A DNA stretch of 64,000 bases. Source: Siphonodentalium dalli (lineage: Eukaryota > Mollusca > Scaphopoda > Gadilida > Siphonodentaliidae). A model generated the notes under the pieces. That model saw only the letters and a list, made by a program, of their open reading frames with translations, was not told where the DNA came from and did not search any database. The position numbers and the translations under genes are program-made. Numbering within the stretch: the first letter of the stretch is position 1; each line of letters begins with the position of its first letter. Shown piece by piece: positions 40,780 through 52,690 of this stretch. The stretch spans positions 109,644,278 through 109,708,277 of the forward strand of contig CP136069.1 of the NCBI GenBank assembly GCA_032622095.1, in the 5' to 3' direction.

Positions 40780-43101
40780 CTGCTGGCGACCATGTTTTTT
40801 GGCCGATTGACCCCAAAATTACTCGTTCCCATCTACATGTCATTGTTAAGAACCATGACAAATTTTATGATGATCAGACTAAAGGTACGACCTGTAGCCC
40901 GTGCTAAAGATTTAGTCATACAAAGAGTAAAATCCAAGATGGCTGCTGGCGGCCATGTTTTTGGTCAAATGACACCCAAAATTACTCGTTCCCATCTACA
41001 TGTCAATATTAACATCCATGACAAATTTCATGATGATCAGACGAACAGTACGACCTGTGGCCCGTGCTAATGGATTAAATTTTGAAATCCAAGATGGCTG
41101 CTAGCGGCCATGTTTTTTGTCCGAATGATCCCAAAATGACTTGTTCCCATTTACATTCCAATTTCAACAGCCATGAAATTTTTTATGATGATCAGACTAA
41201 AGGTACGACCTGTAGCCCGTGCTAAAGGATTTAGTCATACAAAGAGTAAAATCCAAGATGGCTTCTGGGCAGTGCTGGCGGCCATGTTTTTTGGCCGAAT
41301 GACCCCAAAATGACTCGTTCCCATCTACATGTCATTATTAACATTCATGACAAATTTTATGATGATCAGACTAAAGATACAACCTGTAGCCCGTGCTAAA
41401 GGATTTAGTCATACAAAGAGTGAAATCCAAGATGGCTGCTGGCGGCCATGTTTTTCGGCCAAATGACCCCAAAAGTACTCGTTCCCATCTACATGTCAAT
41501 ATTAACATCCATGACAAATTCTATGATGATCAGACTAAATGTACGACCTGTAGCCTGTGCTAAAGGATTTAGTCATACAAAGAGTAAAATCCAAGATGGC
41601 TGCTGGCGACCATGTTTTTTGGCCGAATGACCCCAAAATTACTCGTTCCCATCTACATGTCAATATTATCATCCATGACAAATTTCATGATGATCAGACA
41701 AACAGTACGACCTGTGGCCCGTGCTAATGGATTAAATTTTGAAATCCAAGATGGCCACTGGCGGCCATGTTTTTTGTCTGAATGACCCCAAAATGACTCG
41801 TTCCCATCTACATTCCAATATCAACAGCCATGACAAATTTTATGATGATCAGACCAAAGGTACGACCTGTAGCACGTGCTAAAGGATTTAGTCATACAAA
41901 GAGTAAAATCCAAGATGGCTGCTGGCGGCCATGTTTTTTGGCCGAATGACCCCAAAATGACTCGTTCCCATCTACATGTCATTATTAACATTATTGACAA
42001 ATTTTATGATGATCAGACTAAAAGTAGGACCTGTAGCCCGTGCTAAAGGATTTAGTCATGCAAAGAGTAAAATCCAAGACGGCTGCTGGCGGCCATGTTT
42101 TTTGGCCGAATGACCCCAAAATGACTCGTTCCAATCTACATGTCATTGTTAACATCCATGACAAATTTTATGATGATCAGACTAAAGGTACGACCTGTAG
42201 CCCGTGCTAAAGAATTTAGTGATACAAAGAGTAAAATCCAAGATGGCTGCTGGCGGCCATGTTTATGGGCCGAATTGACCCCAAAATAACTCGTTCCCAT
42301 CTACATGTCAATATTAACATCCATGACAAATTTCATGATGATCAGACGAACAGTGCGACCTGTGGCCCGTGCTAATGGATTGAATTTTGAAAACAAAGAT
42401 GGCCACTGGCGGCCATGTTTTTTGTCCGAATGACCCCAAAATGACTCGTTCCCATCTACATTCCAATTTCAACAGCCATGACAAATTTCATGATTATCAG
42501 ACTAAAGGTACGACCTGTAGCCCGTGCTAAAGGATTTAGTCATACAAAGAGTAAAATCCAAGATGGCTGCTGGCGGCCATGTTTTTTGCCCGAATAACCC
42601 AAAAATGAGTCGTTCCCATCTACATGTCATTGTTAACATCCATGACAAATTTTATGATGATCTGACTAAAGGTACGACCTGTAGCCCGTGCTAAAGGATT
42701 TAGTCATGCAAAGAGTAAAATCGAAGATGGCTGCTGGCGGCCATGTTTTTTGGCCGAATGACCCCAAAATTACTCGTTCCCATCTACATGTCAATATTAA
42801 CATCCATGCCAAATTTCATGACGATCAGACGAACAGTACGGCCTGTAGCCCGTGCTAATGGATTGAATTTTGAAATCTAAGATGGCCGCTGGCGGCCATG
42901 TTTTTTTTCCGAATGACCCCAAAATGAATCATTCCGGTACAAATGTTGATGTCAACAGCTATGACAAATTTCATAATGATCCGATCAAAGGTACGACCTG
43001 TAGCCTCTATTGTTGACGCCTTACGTACACACGCACACACGGACGACGGACGACAAAGCCATGGCAATAGCTCAAACTTTACAAAGTAAAGTTGAGCTAA
43101 A

Positions 43102-43212
43102 AAGGCTCTAAGAGAAGAATTAAAGGAGAGAAACAAAGATGAAAATCTCTATGCCATCAGAAATGGACAGATAGTCAAAAAGCAAGAAAACGACGGAGAT
43201 ACCCCCTCCTGA
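43102..43212 (+). pseudogene. LINE ORF1 C-terminal fragment
   Basis: 37 codons K-A-L-R-E-E-L-K-E-R-N then Y-A-I-R-N-G-Q-I-V-K-K ending in a stop at 43210-43212. This is the usual end of CR1/jockey ORF1 proteins and continues the ORF1 interrupted at about 34652. Confidence 0.65.
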
Positions 43213-43259
43213 TAAAGATTTTAACCGAGCAAAGAAGATTTTAAATGTACAAAAGAAGC

Positions 43260-45006
43260 ACACCAGGAACAAACTGGAAATTTTATACACGAACGTGGAT
43301 TCTCTTTTAAACAAGAAAGAAGAATTAGAAGCACTGGTTGATCTGAAAAAACCAGACATAATGATTTTAACAGAAACCAAGCCTAAGAATGTATCGCATC
43401 TACAAATGATTGAATTCAAGATGGATGGATTTGACATGATACACACTCCTCTGGAAAAAGGACGTGGCATAGCAATCTATACCCACCCAGATCTTAAAGC
43501 GAACCTCATAGAACCAAAAACAAAATGTGATGAATCAATATGGTGCCTGATAAAACTGAGAAACAGAGATCAATTACTTATTGGAGGAATTTATAGGAGC
43601 CCACACAGTTCTGAGGAAAATAACAAGGCAGTTAGTTATCAAGCAAATGAAGGAAATGGCGGATAGAAGATATTCCCACAAAATAATAGCTGGAGACTTT
43701 AATTTCAAAGAAATCAACTGGGAGAACAGAAGCACAACAAATGGTGTGGATTCAGAAGTATACAAATTTTTGGAGGGAACAAATGACACATTGCTGCATC
43801 AAAGCGTAAGAAAGCCAACAAGACACAGACTGGGACAAACCTCCAATATACTGGATTTAATATTCACCAATGAAGAACAAATGATTGAAGATATCAACTA
43901 TCTCCCACCAATTGGAAAAAGTGATCATCTAACTTTGAGTTTCGCTCTGACATGCTACGTAGACACAGTGGAGACTATAGGGGAAAGACATCTATACAAT
44001 AAAGCGGATTATGATCAAGCGAACAATCTACTTACAGATTTGGACTGGACGGCAATGAATATGTCAGTAGAGGAAACATGGGAATACATAACAAGGAACA
44101 TATTAATCATTAGAGACAAGACAGTTCCTCTAACAAAGACAGGGAAAATTAAGAAAAAGAAGAAAGTGTGGATGACAAAAGAGGCGCTGAATGCCGTCAA
44201 AGAAAAACAAAAATACTGGAAGAAATATATCCACAATAAATCAGACAAGACATTCAAATCATATGTGGCTGCACGCAATCTAGCCACCAAAGCGACCAGA
44301 CAAGCCCACAAGGACTTTGAAATGAAGCTTGCCGCTAACTTCAAGAAAGACTCAAAATCTTTCTGGAATTATGTCAAGCAAAATACAAAGATCAAAGAAG
44401 GGATAGCTGACATAGAAGATAAAGATGGGAACATCATTAGAGACAACAAAGACAAGGCTGAGATATTTAATGCATTCTTCTGCAGCGTCTTTACAAAGGA
44501 AGATGATGATCATATCCCGGAACTTGATGATCGAGAATTCTCCGACGAGCTAAAAAACCTAGTAGTGACACCAGAACAAGTAATGAAAAAACTGCTCGCA
44601 TTGGATTCAACGAAATCACCCGGGGAGGATCAACTGCATCCTGCGTTTCTAAAGGCGACTGCATCATGTCTTAGTACACCCTTATGCATACTGTACAATA
44701 AATCTGTAGAAGAAGGGGTACTCCCTCAAGGATGGAAGAATGCATCAGTAGTTCCCATATACAAGAAAGGAAGAAAATGTACTCCAGGCAACTATCGACC
44801 AGTAAGCCTGACAAGTGTAATATGTAAGATACTGGAGAGCATCATCCGAGACAAGATAATGGAGCACATGGAATCAAATAATCTATTCACAGAAGAACAA
44901 CACAGCTTCAGAGCTCAACACTCATGCGTGACCCAACTCCTAGAAGTTCAAGAAGACTGGTACGAGGCTCTCAATGAAGGAAAAGAAATAGATGCAGTAT
45001 ACTTGG
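43260..45006 (+). pseudogene. LINE ORF2, AP-endonuclease and RT N-terminal half (frameshifted)
   Basis: The open reading begins near 43260 (L-Y-T-N-V-D-S-L). Endonuclease motifs in order: D-I-M-I-L-T-E-T (Glu), G-I-Y-R-S-P, after a frame change near 43610 G-D-F-N-F-K-E-I-N-W, and K-S-D-H-L near 43925. The reverse transcriptase begins near 44570: S-P-G-E-D, P-I-Y-K-K-G, N-Y-R-P-V-S-L-T-S. The frame reaches 45006, where the hAT-type element inserted. The endonuclease nicks target DNA and the RT copies LINE RNA at the nick. CR1/L2/jockey type by motif style. Confidence 0.85.
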
Positions 45007-47574
45007 TAGTGTTGAAACGATTAATCGACTAATCGAAATCGACGCGATTATTGAATTAGTTGATTCCGAAATCGACTAGTCGGAACACACCCACCACCAT
45101 TATGCCATCGCGAAAGCAGTGCCGTTGCTGCCATTACCGAAATACTGGTCAATGTAAACAATCAGGCTATCGAAATACACAATCACAATTAGCTTGTTAA
45201 AGCCTTCTTTGTTGTCCCTTTGATGCATAACTGCTTTCAGTACTTGGTGGTCATGCACGAGCGCGAAACCCAATGACCTCAACTCAATGTATTTGTCGGT
45301 GCCGCGGCGGCTTATTCTTTGAAGTTGAGACGGCCGGCTTTGATAATCAACTTCAAAGAATCTATTTCGGCGTGACGGAATTGATCTGAGTGATAACTGG
45401 TCAACGTGTTTGCAGGTGTGCAGGACTCAACTTCAATCAAGTTAGTTGCGAGGTGACATTATTAAGTTTAATAACAAGTCCAATATATTATAGTTTATTG
45501 AAGCACTATGTCAGTATACCTTTAAAGTTTATTTCTAAAATTGTGTGATATGTTTTACAACCACCATATGCATCAACTGACGCATGGGTGAGCGTATACG
45601 ATCGCACGTTCTAGATATATTATATTATAGATATAAATATAAAGCCAACCGCGGTCGACAATGCTATGCATCAAATAGCGTCGCGTATTTCGAACTAAAC
45701 TGGCGAGTCACTTCGGAAATCCCACGTCGTTTATGGACTGTGTTTGTGAAAAATTACAATGTATTTTAGCACCTCAAACTTAAATCCTTCGCCGAATTGG
45801 GCGGTGACAAAGCTGTTCCCAGAAACGTAATCTGGATGACGCAAATTCCTGGAATCGGGCTAAATATAGAACTTACGACATCGCAGTGACATGTACTATT
45901 ATTACCACTTTATAGGGCGTTCTCTAGGCCATTGATAATGTTTTTGGGGGCGTTCCAAATAGCGTATTGTTACCAAAACAGCGGGCCGCGGGCCGATAAT
46001 GAGAAGCCTAGTTCAATATCGGCCCGCCGCCCGGAAACTATAGATCTCGTTTATTATCGCGAGAGTTACGTCCCTTCAACTTCCGATGTGGCGTGTTTAT
46101 TTCAAGAAAATAATGGGAAGATGTATCCGATTTCCTCGACACTATAGTGGTTTTATGATTGGAATTCACGCTATATGATTGAATTATTGTATCAAGCGTA
46201 AGTATGCATTGATAATTTTAGCTGTCAACCTCTCATTTGTTGTTACTCGTCTGCAATGCTGGGTTTTCCCCTGTCCTATTTTCGAGACTCCGTCAGTCCG
46301 TGTCAGCTGACAAGTCAAATGGTATCAAATTTAAATGTTCTTGAAAATATTTCTCTCTTAATCTACTTCATTATTCCACTAAATCATGAAATGGGTCAAA
46401 TGTCCAAAACTGTGGTAATAATAGTAATAACATGATTTCATCGGGCATTATGGTTTATTAACGGCCCTCTGGAATGATTAACAGCCCTCGGGCCTATTAG
46501 CGTCCCTCGACTTCGTCTCGGGCCGCTAATAGGCCCTTGGGCTGTTAATCATTCCAGCCGGGCCGTTAATAAACCATAACGCCCTCAAAAATCATGTTAT
46601 TGTTATATTAACATCACCGGTCTGCGCAGTTTTATTTCTGAAACTGACATGATCGATTGTGTATTCGGGGACTCGCGAGTAAAATTGTATATATTGTATA
46701 TATATTTAAAATGTACCATGCACGAGAGACAATTATGTACGCGATCAAATCAAACAGTGAAAACAGGTGCGTTTTGGCGGGAAAATGACTGTCCGTGATT
46801 AAGCTATGTCATATCGTGACCTTGCAATGAATACAAGGAACAACATTGTGTACGCAATGCATGGCCCATTTTTAATATATGCGGACTCTATATATACAGG
46901 GAACTTTACCACATTCCGTGGCCGATATATGTACATGACATCTGCGAGCATAAAAGGCTTGTGCGCACTACAGCTGTTATAACATTTATTTTGTAACTTT
47001 TGTTTGACTCTGTCGGAGATGAAGTTCGTTTCTCAAAATATCTTGCATTTCTTCATGTATTACGCCCGTTTGTGAAGTCAATCGCTGACAAGCACACTGG
47101 GCAAGTTCGAAAACAACGATGTTCGATTGTACGTAAGAACCGGTACGGCCCTGTAGACCATACCATATCAATTTTAAAGGAATATTTTTACACAAAACAT
47201 ATAGAATAATGCACCGGTTTCTGATTGTTGCACGCACTTCCACTCCGTAATCCGTAGCGTTTCCGCGATAGATCAGGTGTTTGTCACCACCGCTTAGATA
47301 CATACATCAACTGGATGGTAATTTTTTTGTCATAAAACATCATATACCTGGGACAAATTAATAACCTATTAACCTTCAGTGATATGAAGCCAAATAATCA
47401 TGACAAATAGTGTTAAATCACGTCTTGCTTTGCGTTCGAAAATGCAAAATTGGTTACCGCAAATTATATACGTATATGAGCACAAAACGGTAAGTTTCGG
47501 AAGAGGTCCGACTAGTCGTCGATTCACTCTGGCGACTAGTCGATTCCCCAAAACCACTAATCGTTTCAACACTA
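45007..47574. mobile_element. Non-autonomous hAT-type element in LINE ORF2
   Basis: ATACTTGG is duplicated (44999-45006, 47575-47582). Ends read TAGTGTTGAAACGATTAATCG and CGATTAATCG-like ACTAATCGTTTCAACACTA, with GACTAGTCG subterminal palindromes on both sides (45072 and 47508-47545). Removing it with one duplication rejoins the ORF2 frame. The interior has no transposase; ORFs at 45584, 45932 and 46986 show no motif. It also carries a hairpin at 46423-46610. Confidence 0.9.
46423..46610. repeat. Fold-back hairpin nested in the hAT-type element
   Basis: Arms of about 80 bp (AATAACATGATTT..GGTTTATTAACGGCCC against GGGCCGTTAATAAACC..AAATCATGTTATT) around a GC-rich middle (CGACTTCGTCTCG at about 46508-46520). 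It may be an inserted MITE or part of the host element. Confidence 0.8.
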
Positions 47575-48706
47575 ATACTTGGACTTCATGAAGGCATTCG
47601 ATACGGTACCACACAAACGCCTGATAAACAAAATCGACAGCTACGGAATCAGGGGAAACATCAAAGAGTGGATAACAGCGTTTTTAACTAACCGTATGCA
47701 AACAGTCAAAATAGGAGGACAACCATCAAGTGCTAGAAAAGTTACCAGCGGAATTCCACAAGGGTCTATCCTGGGTCCAACGCTGTTTCTGATCTTCATA
47801 AATGATATCACAGAGGGAATAGACAGTAACATAAAAATCTTTGCGGATGATACCAAAGTATATAAAAGCATAACATCAGAGGACGACTGCCAGAATCTTC
47901 AAAAAGACCTAGATACACTGTCCAGCTGGTCTGACAGATGGCTACTTCGCTTCAATGCAGATAAATGCAAAGTAATGCATCTTGGGAATAATAATAAACA
48001 GCATCAATATACAATATCAGAGAATGGATCAATCCACACGATAGTGGCAGCTGAAGAAGAAAAGGATATTGGAGTAACATTCGACAAGAATATGAAATTC
48101 AACACACATGTCTCCACAATCGTAAACAAAGCAAACCAGAAGTTAGGAATCATGAGGAGAACTTTCCAGCATATGGATGAAGACATGTTCAAGATCCTAT
48201 ATAAATCTTATGTCAGACCCACCCTAGAATATGGCTCATCAATCTGGAACCCACACTTAAGAAAGGACAAAATAGCTATAGAAAGCGTACAAAGAAGAGC
48301 CACAAAGCTGGTGAAGAAGATCAAAGATAAACCTTACGAAGAGAGAATAAAACATCTTGGTATACCAACTCTGGAATACAGAAGAGAAAGGAGCGACATG
48401 ACCCAGCTATATAAAATACAAAACAACATAGACAAAGTACGGCTGACAAAGACATTGGAAAAACCCAAGGATAGCAGAACGAGAGGACACCCAAGCAAAA
48501 TATATAAGAAGCGATACAACACCAACTTAGCCAAGAACAATTTCGTTGCCAGGAGTACGACAAACTGGAACAACCTGACAGATCTATGTGTGACAGCAAT
48601 CTCCCTAGATCAATTCAAATCATATCTCAACGATAGCTGGAGAGGAAAAGAAAATAAATTTTATTTTAATTTAATTTCTATAATTGCGCAAACAAAAATA
48701 AAGTGA
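47575..48706 (+). pseudogene. LINE ORF2, RT C-terminal half
   Basis: Continues ORF2 after the hAT-type insertion: D-F-M-K-A-F-D-T-V-P-H (first catalytic Asp), G-I-P-Q-G-S-I-L-G-P, the catalytic F-A-D-D-T box, then the thumb and C-terminal region with R-A-T-K-L-V, ending at 48706. No stop inside. With the first half this gives a nearly full ORF2 apart from the frame change near 43610. Confidence 0.88.
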
Positions 48707-48777
48707 GCTCAAGAAGACAAGTAGCCATTACAAGCGAAAGCTTAACACAGGCTGAAGATCAAAGGTAAAAAATTATG

Positions 48778-49125
48778 CGTAACTGACATTACACTAATTT
48801 CGTGACTGACATTACGCTATGAAATATATCAAGTATTTCCAACAGTTTCTGATCCAAATGAGTAATTAGTGCCCTAAAATCATATTTTATGGGGTTTAAA
48901 TGCATTTAATATATTTTATTACCATATACAGCACATGAACATGACATTGGCTAATGTAAGCGTGACTGACATTACACAAAATTATCCAAGATACATCGTA
49001 ACTGGATTTCAAATTTAAGTTGTTTTACATTCAAATAATTTAATATGAACACCTTTTTCAATTATTATAGTTGGAATTTCAAAAAAATATTATGGATAGA
49101 CCAATGTCTGTGACTGATATTATAT
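48778..49125. repeat. CGTGACTGACATTAC units, right of LINE
   Basis: Core copies at 48778 (one mismatch), 48801, 48961 and a decayed one at 49109. The flanking sequence is strongly diverged between copies, while the 15-base core is nearly invariant. Confidence 0.65.
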
Positions 49126-50833
49126 GATTAAATTTGTGCAAAACATTAGCCTACGGTATGAACAAATTCTCAATTACCTTTTGCACAAGTTTTTCAGACA
49201 ATGGCGTTCGGAGACCGGGAAAATGGGAGGTGATTTGCGTAGTTGTCTTATACTTCGGCAAACATTTTCAACAAATATTTCATGCATATGACATTTCAGT
49301 TGGATATTTCACATCAAATCTATGTTGAAATTTCCCTGGTACAGTTTGTTTACCAGTACTTAGTGAGATATATTTTGTTTTTATACAAGTTGAATAAATA
49401 AATAAGTGGATAAGAATCGCCATTGTATGGCAGCCTCCTGAGAAATATGATAACATAATACTGGGACTTTCTCGTAGAAGTTGAACAACTCATTACCACA
49501 ACAAAAGTCTGAGCACACTGTTTATTATACCTGGGAACATGAATTTCTGAATATATAACCTAGCTGATAATTTTCAGCCCACTTGTAGTTAGGGCTGTAA
49601 TAATGCGGAAGTTCACGTTGCAATGCACATCCCAATGTTTATGCTTCGATGGGGTGTGAACCATGATGCACAATTGCTAGTTGTCACTACATGTATATCT
49701 ATGAATTAATTCAGCCTCGTTCAGGCTCATTGTAGGGATCAAGTTGCTCATTGCCCAAATGGTAACCAATCTGATTCATGCAATTAGGAAGGGAAATTGC
49801 CTACTAACTTTCTCTTTCTCATTGATGAAATTGATGTCACTCTTGGAAATAAATGTTGAGAAACTGAATTCTTGAGCATTGTTAGAAAGCATTTGATGAG
49901 TTTTTATTCAAAAGTGTGCCTTTCATAAATCGTGATGTATCACTTCAGACATTTACAATGTGATGCATTGATTAAATTGCGATGCATTGAAATCATGATG
50001 AATCGTTGCAGCCCCATTTGTAGTAGTTTTTTTTCATGCAAACAGCAGGATTTTACTGGAAATATTAGGGAAGTTTAGATTGATAAACTTCTAACTTTAC
50101 ACGTCAAACAATTTGTCGCATATTTTCCACCACATCCATAGCTAATTTAAGTTTATCAATGCTTGAAGGAAGAAGTTAGAAGTTTCTCAATAAACATCCC
50201 TATTGTGATAAGAAGTTAGTATATGTAGTTACTGTGATAGTTATTGGGGCATTAAAAGACACACGGTTGCCTATTGACACCAAATATATACCGGTTAGCA
50301 GCTCAGACTTTGCATACTTCTTTTTAGAATAGACCAATGGTGAATTATGTTCACAATTGTGTACCAATGATCATGACATTGCATTTTATTGATAGTTTGT
50401 TTATTCGGAGATAAGAACATTAAACCAATCATTGAATATATAGTACTGCCAATTAAGAATCAGAGCTCTGTAATATCACAGTACATCCATTCGCACTAAA
50501 TAATATTGAACAAAGAACTGCACTGTGTCATCATCTATACCATGCATTTAACTATTTGCTGGGATATAAAAATTCCCACGTGAATTAACAACAACTGGGC
50601 CATTCAGTTTCTTGCATATGTCTTCCCGTTGATATATAAGCTTGTCTTCATGTGAAGGCCACTTCCAGAACTTCCCAGCACTGACCATAACAGAAACTTC
50701 AGATGTTAAAATCGCAAAAACACATCTCAGGAGATAAGTACGACGTGTACGACTTACTCACTCGCCATCTATGTTCTGAAGCATTTCTTATTATATTAAA
50801 TACCGCTACACATACCGTAAATTCAATGCTCAC
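49126..50833. other. Unassigned AT-rich sequence
   Basis: No gene, long ORF or clear repeat structure seen. A few GATGCATTG and TGATGAATC strings recur near 49930-50010 without a regular period. Confidence 0.5.
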
Positions 50834-51056
50834 ATACAGTAATGCTCTAATTACTCGACCTCTTAACCAAAGCAGAATTATGGGTAACTTTTCAGGATTT
50901 AGTCGGAAATATGGCTTGTTGCCATTCATCGGAAAGCTCTCGGGGAGAGCTTTCCGATGAATGGCAACAAGCCATATTTCCGACTAAATCCTGAAAAGAT
51001 ACCCATAATTCTGCTTTGGTTAAGAGGTCGATTAATTAGAGCATTACTGTACATGT
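50834..51056. repeat. Near-perfect ~108-bp fold-back hairpin
   Basis: Arms 50834-50941 and 50945-51056 around the loop GGG; the inner ~50 bp (GGAAAGCTCTC back to GGTAACTTTTCAGG) are almost identical, with slight divergence outward (GTAACT against GATACC; a 2-base indel near the tip). The ORFs on the two strands mirror each other and are not genes. Confidence 0.9.
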
Positions 51057-51203
51057 ACATCATGAGAACAATATTCAAAATTACTAGTAGTAGATGCACT
51101 TATATGGAACTGCATATACATGTTTACAAATCCAATTAAAACATGTAGTATGTTTTCTTACAAGATTTTTATGTCATCTACCAGAATAGGAACAAATTGC
51201 AAA

Positions 51204-51396
51204 ACGTGACTGACATTACATGCCGTGACTGACATTACGCGTGACTGACATTACATAATTTCAACTCTTGCTAGCGGTCAATGAACACAGACATTGAGGC
51301 TCAGGTATATTGAGCGTCTCTAAGATATGGTTGTCATATTGTCATGCAATATTGTTTTATACTAAAAAAGGTAGTATTTTCGTGACTGACATTACA
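51204..51396. repeat. CGTGACTGACATTAC cluster
   Basis: Perfect core copies at 51205, 51224 and 51240 nearly back to back, plus one at 51381. This is the densest cluster in the window and lies 2.1 kb from the previous group. 51397-51924 holds no recognised gene. Confidence 0.75.
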
Positions 51397-51924
51397 TATA
51401 GTTTGTAGATTTCTGAAAAATATTTTTCCACAAATGGACATCAGTCACAGAAATATAAACCCAAGATGTGTTATAGCGTGCATCGACCTATTTGAATACT
51501 GAAATACTACAGGCCAATCTTAAATAATTGTTACTATTTGCTCAATTACTTACGAGCCACTTTTGGCAACAATTTTAGTAGCACATGTGGGTTTAAATAA
51601 CAATGGCATAAGCTTTCAGCACTAAACTGATGAATATGAGAGAGAGAAAAACTGTTTTCAATAACTTGAATACCATAACTATCAGATTTTCAAACTGTTT
51701 ATTCAAGATTTAATTTTTTCACAATTTCATTCTCCGTCGTGGAATTGCACTACAGTATTTTTTTTTTAGGCCTAAGTATCACTATAAAGCAAACAAACCC
51801 ATCAGATTTCGGAAATTAATTATAAAAAACAAATTGCAAAGTAACATCTAACATGATCATTTAGTGGTATCAATCCATTTTATCAGTCAATAAATCATGT
51901 AGACCTACTATATATTGCATTACT

Positions 51925-52050
51925 GCGCCTGCAGGGACCTACGCGAATTGAGTGACCTACGGCTACGGAGACCTACGCAAATCTAGGGACCTACATGATG
52001 TACTGCATAACGCGTCACCGCTACCCGTATACGTACAGATTTGAAATCGC
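51925..52050. repeat. TAGGTC block, inverted partner of 11.04-11.19 kb
   Basis: GGGACCTACGCGAATTGAG.., GGAGACCTACGCAAATC.., ACTGCATAACGCG match the reverse complement of 11040-11190 across about 120 bp. In both places it lies beside mobile-element coding remnants. Confidence 0.75.
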
Positions 52051-52109
52051 AAATTTGCTATTAGCACAAATACTGAAATACTTTACTGATATAGTAAAAT
52101 CTAAATAGA

Positions 52110-52547
52110 CAAACCTGGAACTTCATTACCAGCTTCGGGCAAGGCCAAGGGTGTTGTCCTTGGCGTTGAAGATGGACTAACATTCACATTGTGCATTACT
52201 TGATTTTGAGGTGTCAGGAAACTTGTAGTAATGCCACCTTGACTGTGAGATGTGTGGTTCATTGTCAAAAGAGGTGCAATGCTACAAAAAGTCTGCATGT
52301 TTTGTGAAAAATAGTACTGATTCATCCAATTGTTGATTGCCTTCGTCGTTTGTCGCCGATTTCGGAATCTGAGAGAACCAGACGCTGGATCAATTTCAGG
52401 GACAGAGAAATCATTTCTAGTAGTAGTGGTGGCTGTACTCCTTCCTCCATCAATAAACTGTGTTTTATCTTTTGACGTCCTACACGTAGTCCCCAATTCA
52501 TCTTCGATTCTTCCTGGTTGTGCGGGAATGTTAGCTGCGTCGGCCAT
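52110..52547 (-). CDS. Hypothetical first exon
   Basis: From ATG 52547 (M-A-D-A-A-N) the frame runs about 146 codons and then meets a good donor-like CCAG/GTTTGT at 52110. Composition is protein-like (Thr, Ser, Pro, Asn rich; an R-F-R-N-R-R-Q-T-T-K-A-I-N segment), but no domain is recognised. It could be a host gene exon or part of an unrecognised transposon: a CATGCGCAGACG..CATACTTATTTTAC block shared with 14890-14960 abuts its 5' side. Confidence 0.35.
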
Positions 52548-52630
52548 TTGTTGTCGGTTAAATCCGGTGTTCTGACATACAAGTATGGTTGTAAAATAAG
52601 TATGGATTTTGCGTCTGCGCATGTTCATTC

Positions 52631-52690
52631 GGGACACACTAAAAGTTGTAGTCCGAGGCCGAGGCCGAGCCCAGTAAAAGGTATAGTTGC
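52631..52690. repeat. End fragment of the GGGACACACTA family
   Basis: GGGACACACTAAAAGTTGTAG then CCGAGGCCGAGGCCGAGC resembles the terminus of the 30442-32044 element, facing right. No matching second end was found downstream. Confidence 0.5.

Larger units (their letters stand above)
34655..43098. mobile_element. Tandem-array element with helentron-like ends
   Basis: About 3 kb of ~155-164-bp units (excluding the hAT inside it): 34770-35223 and 40780-42960. Each holds AAAATCCAAGATGGC, TGGCGGCCATG, ACTCGTTCCCATCTACATG, ATGATGATCAGAC and CTGTAGCCCGTGCTAA. Two unit types alternate irregularly. The right end (43068-43100) is a hairpin TAGCTCAA..TTGAGCTA followed by AAAA, preceded by ACGGACGACGGACGACAAAG. 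The left end has TAGCTCAACTT at about 34667, inverted relative to the right end, offset ~12 bp from the probable junction. A minisatellite core, asymmetric inverted ends, a 3' hairpin and no target duplication fit non-autonomous helentrons. Confidence 0.6.
32640..48775 (+). mobile_element. CR1/jockey-type LINE, interrupted three ways
   Basis: Plus-strand order: SGNH-esterase ORF (32949-33642), PHD ORF1 (33804-34652, resuming 43102-43212), endonuclease-reverse transcriptase ORF2 (about 43260-45006, resuming 47583-48706). Esterase and PHD domains are known from CR1-like LINEs. LINE sequence totals about 5 kb; the remaining ~11 kb is younger insertions at 34.66-43.1 kb and 45,007-47,574. The 5' limit is approximate; the 3' end lies shortly after ORF2 (AAAGGTAAAAAATTATG), just before the CGTGACTGACATTAC array resumes. 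Several frameshifts make this copy inactive. Confidence 0.8.

Noticed and set aside
40792-42960. Repeated ORFs with M-F-F-G-Q-M-T-P-K
   Set aside because: They are translations of the ~160-bp tandem unit.
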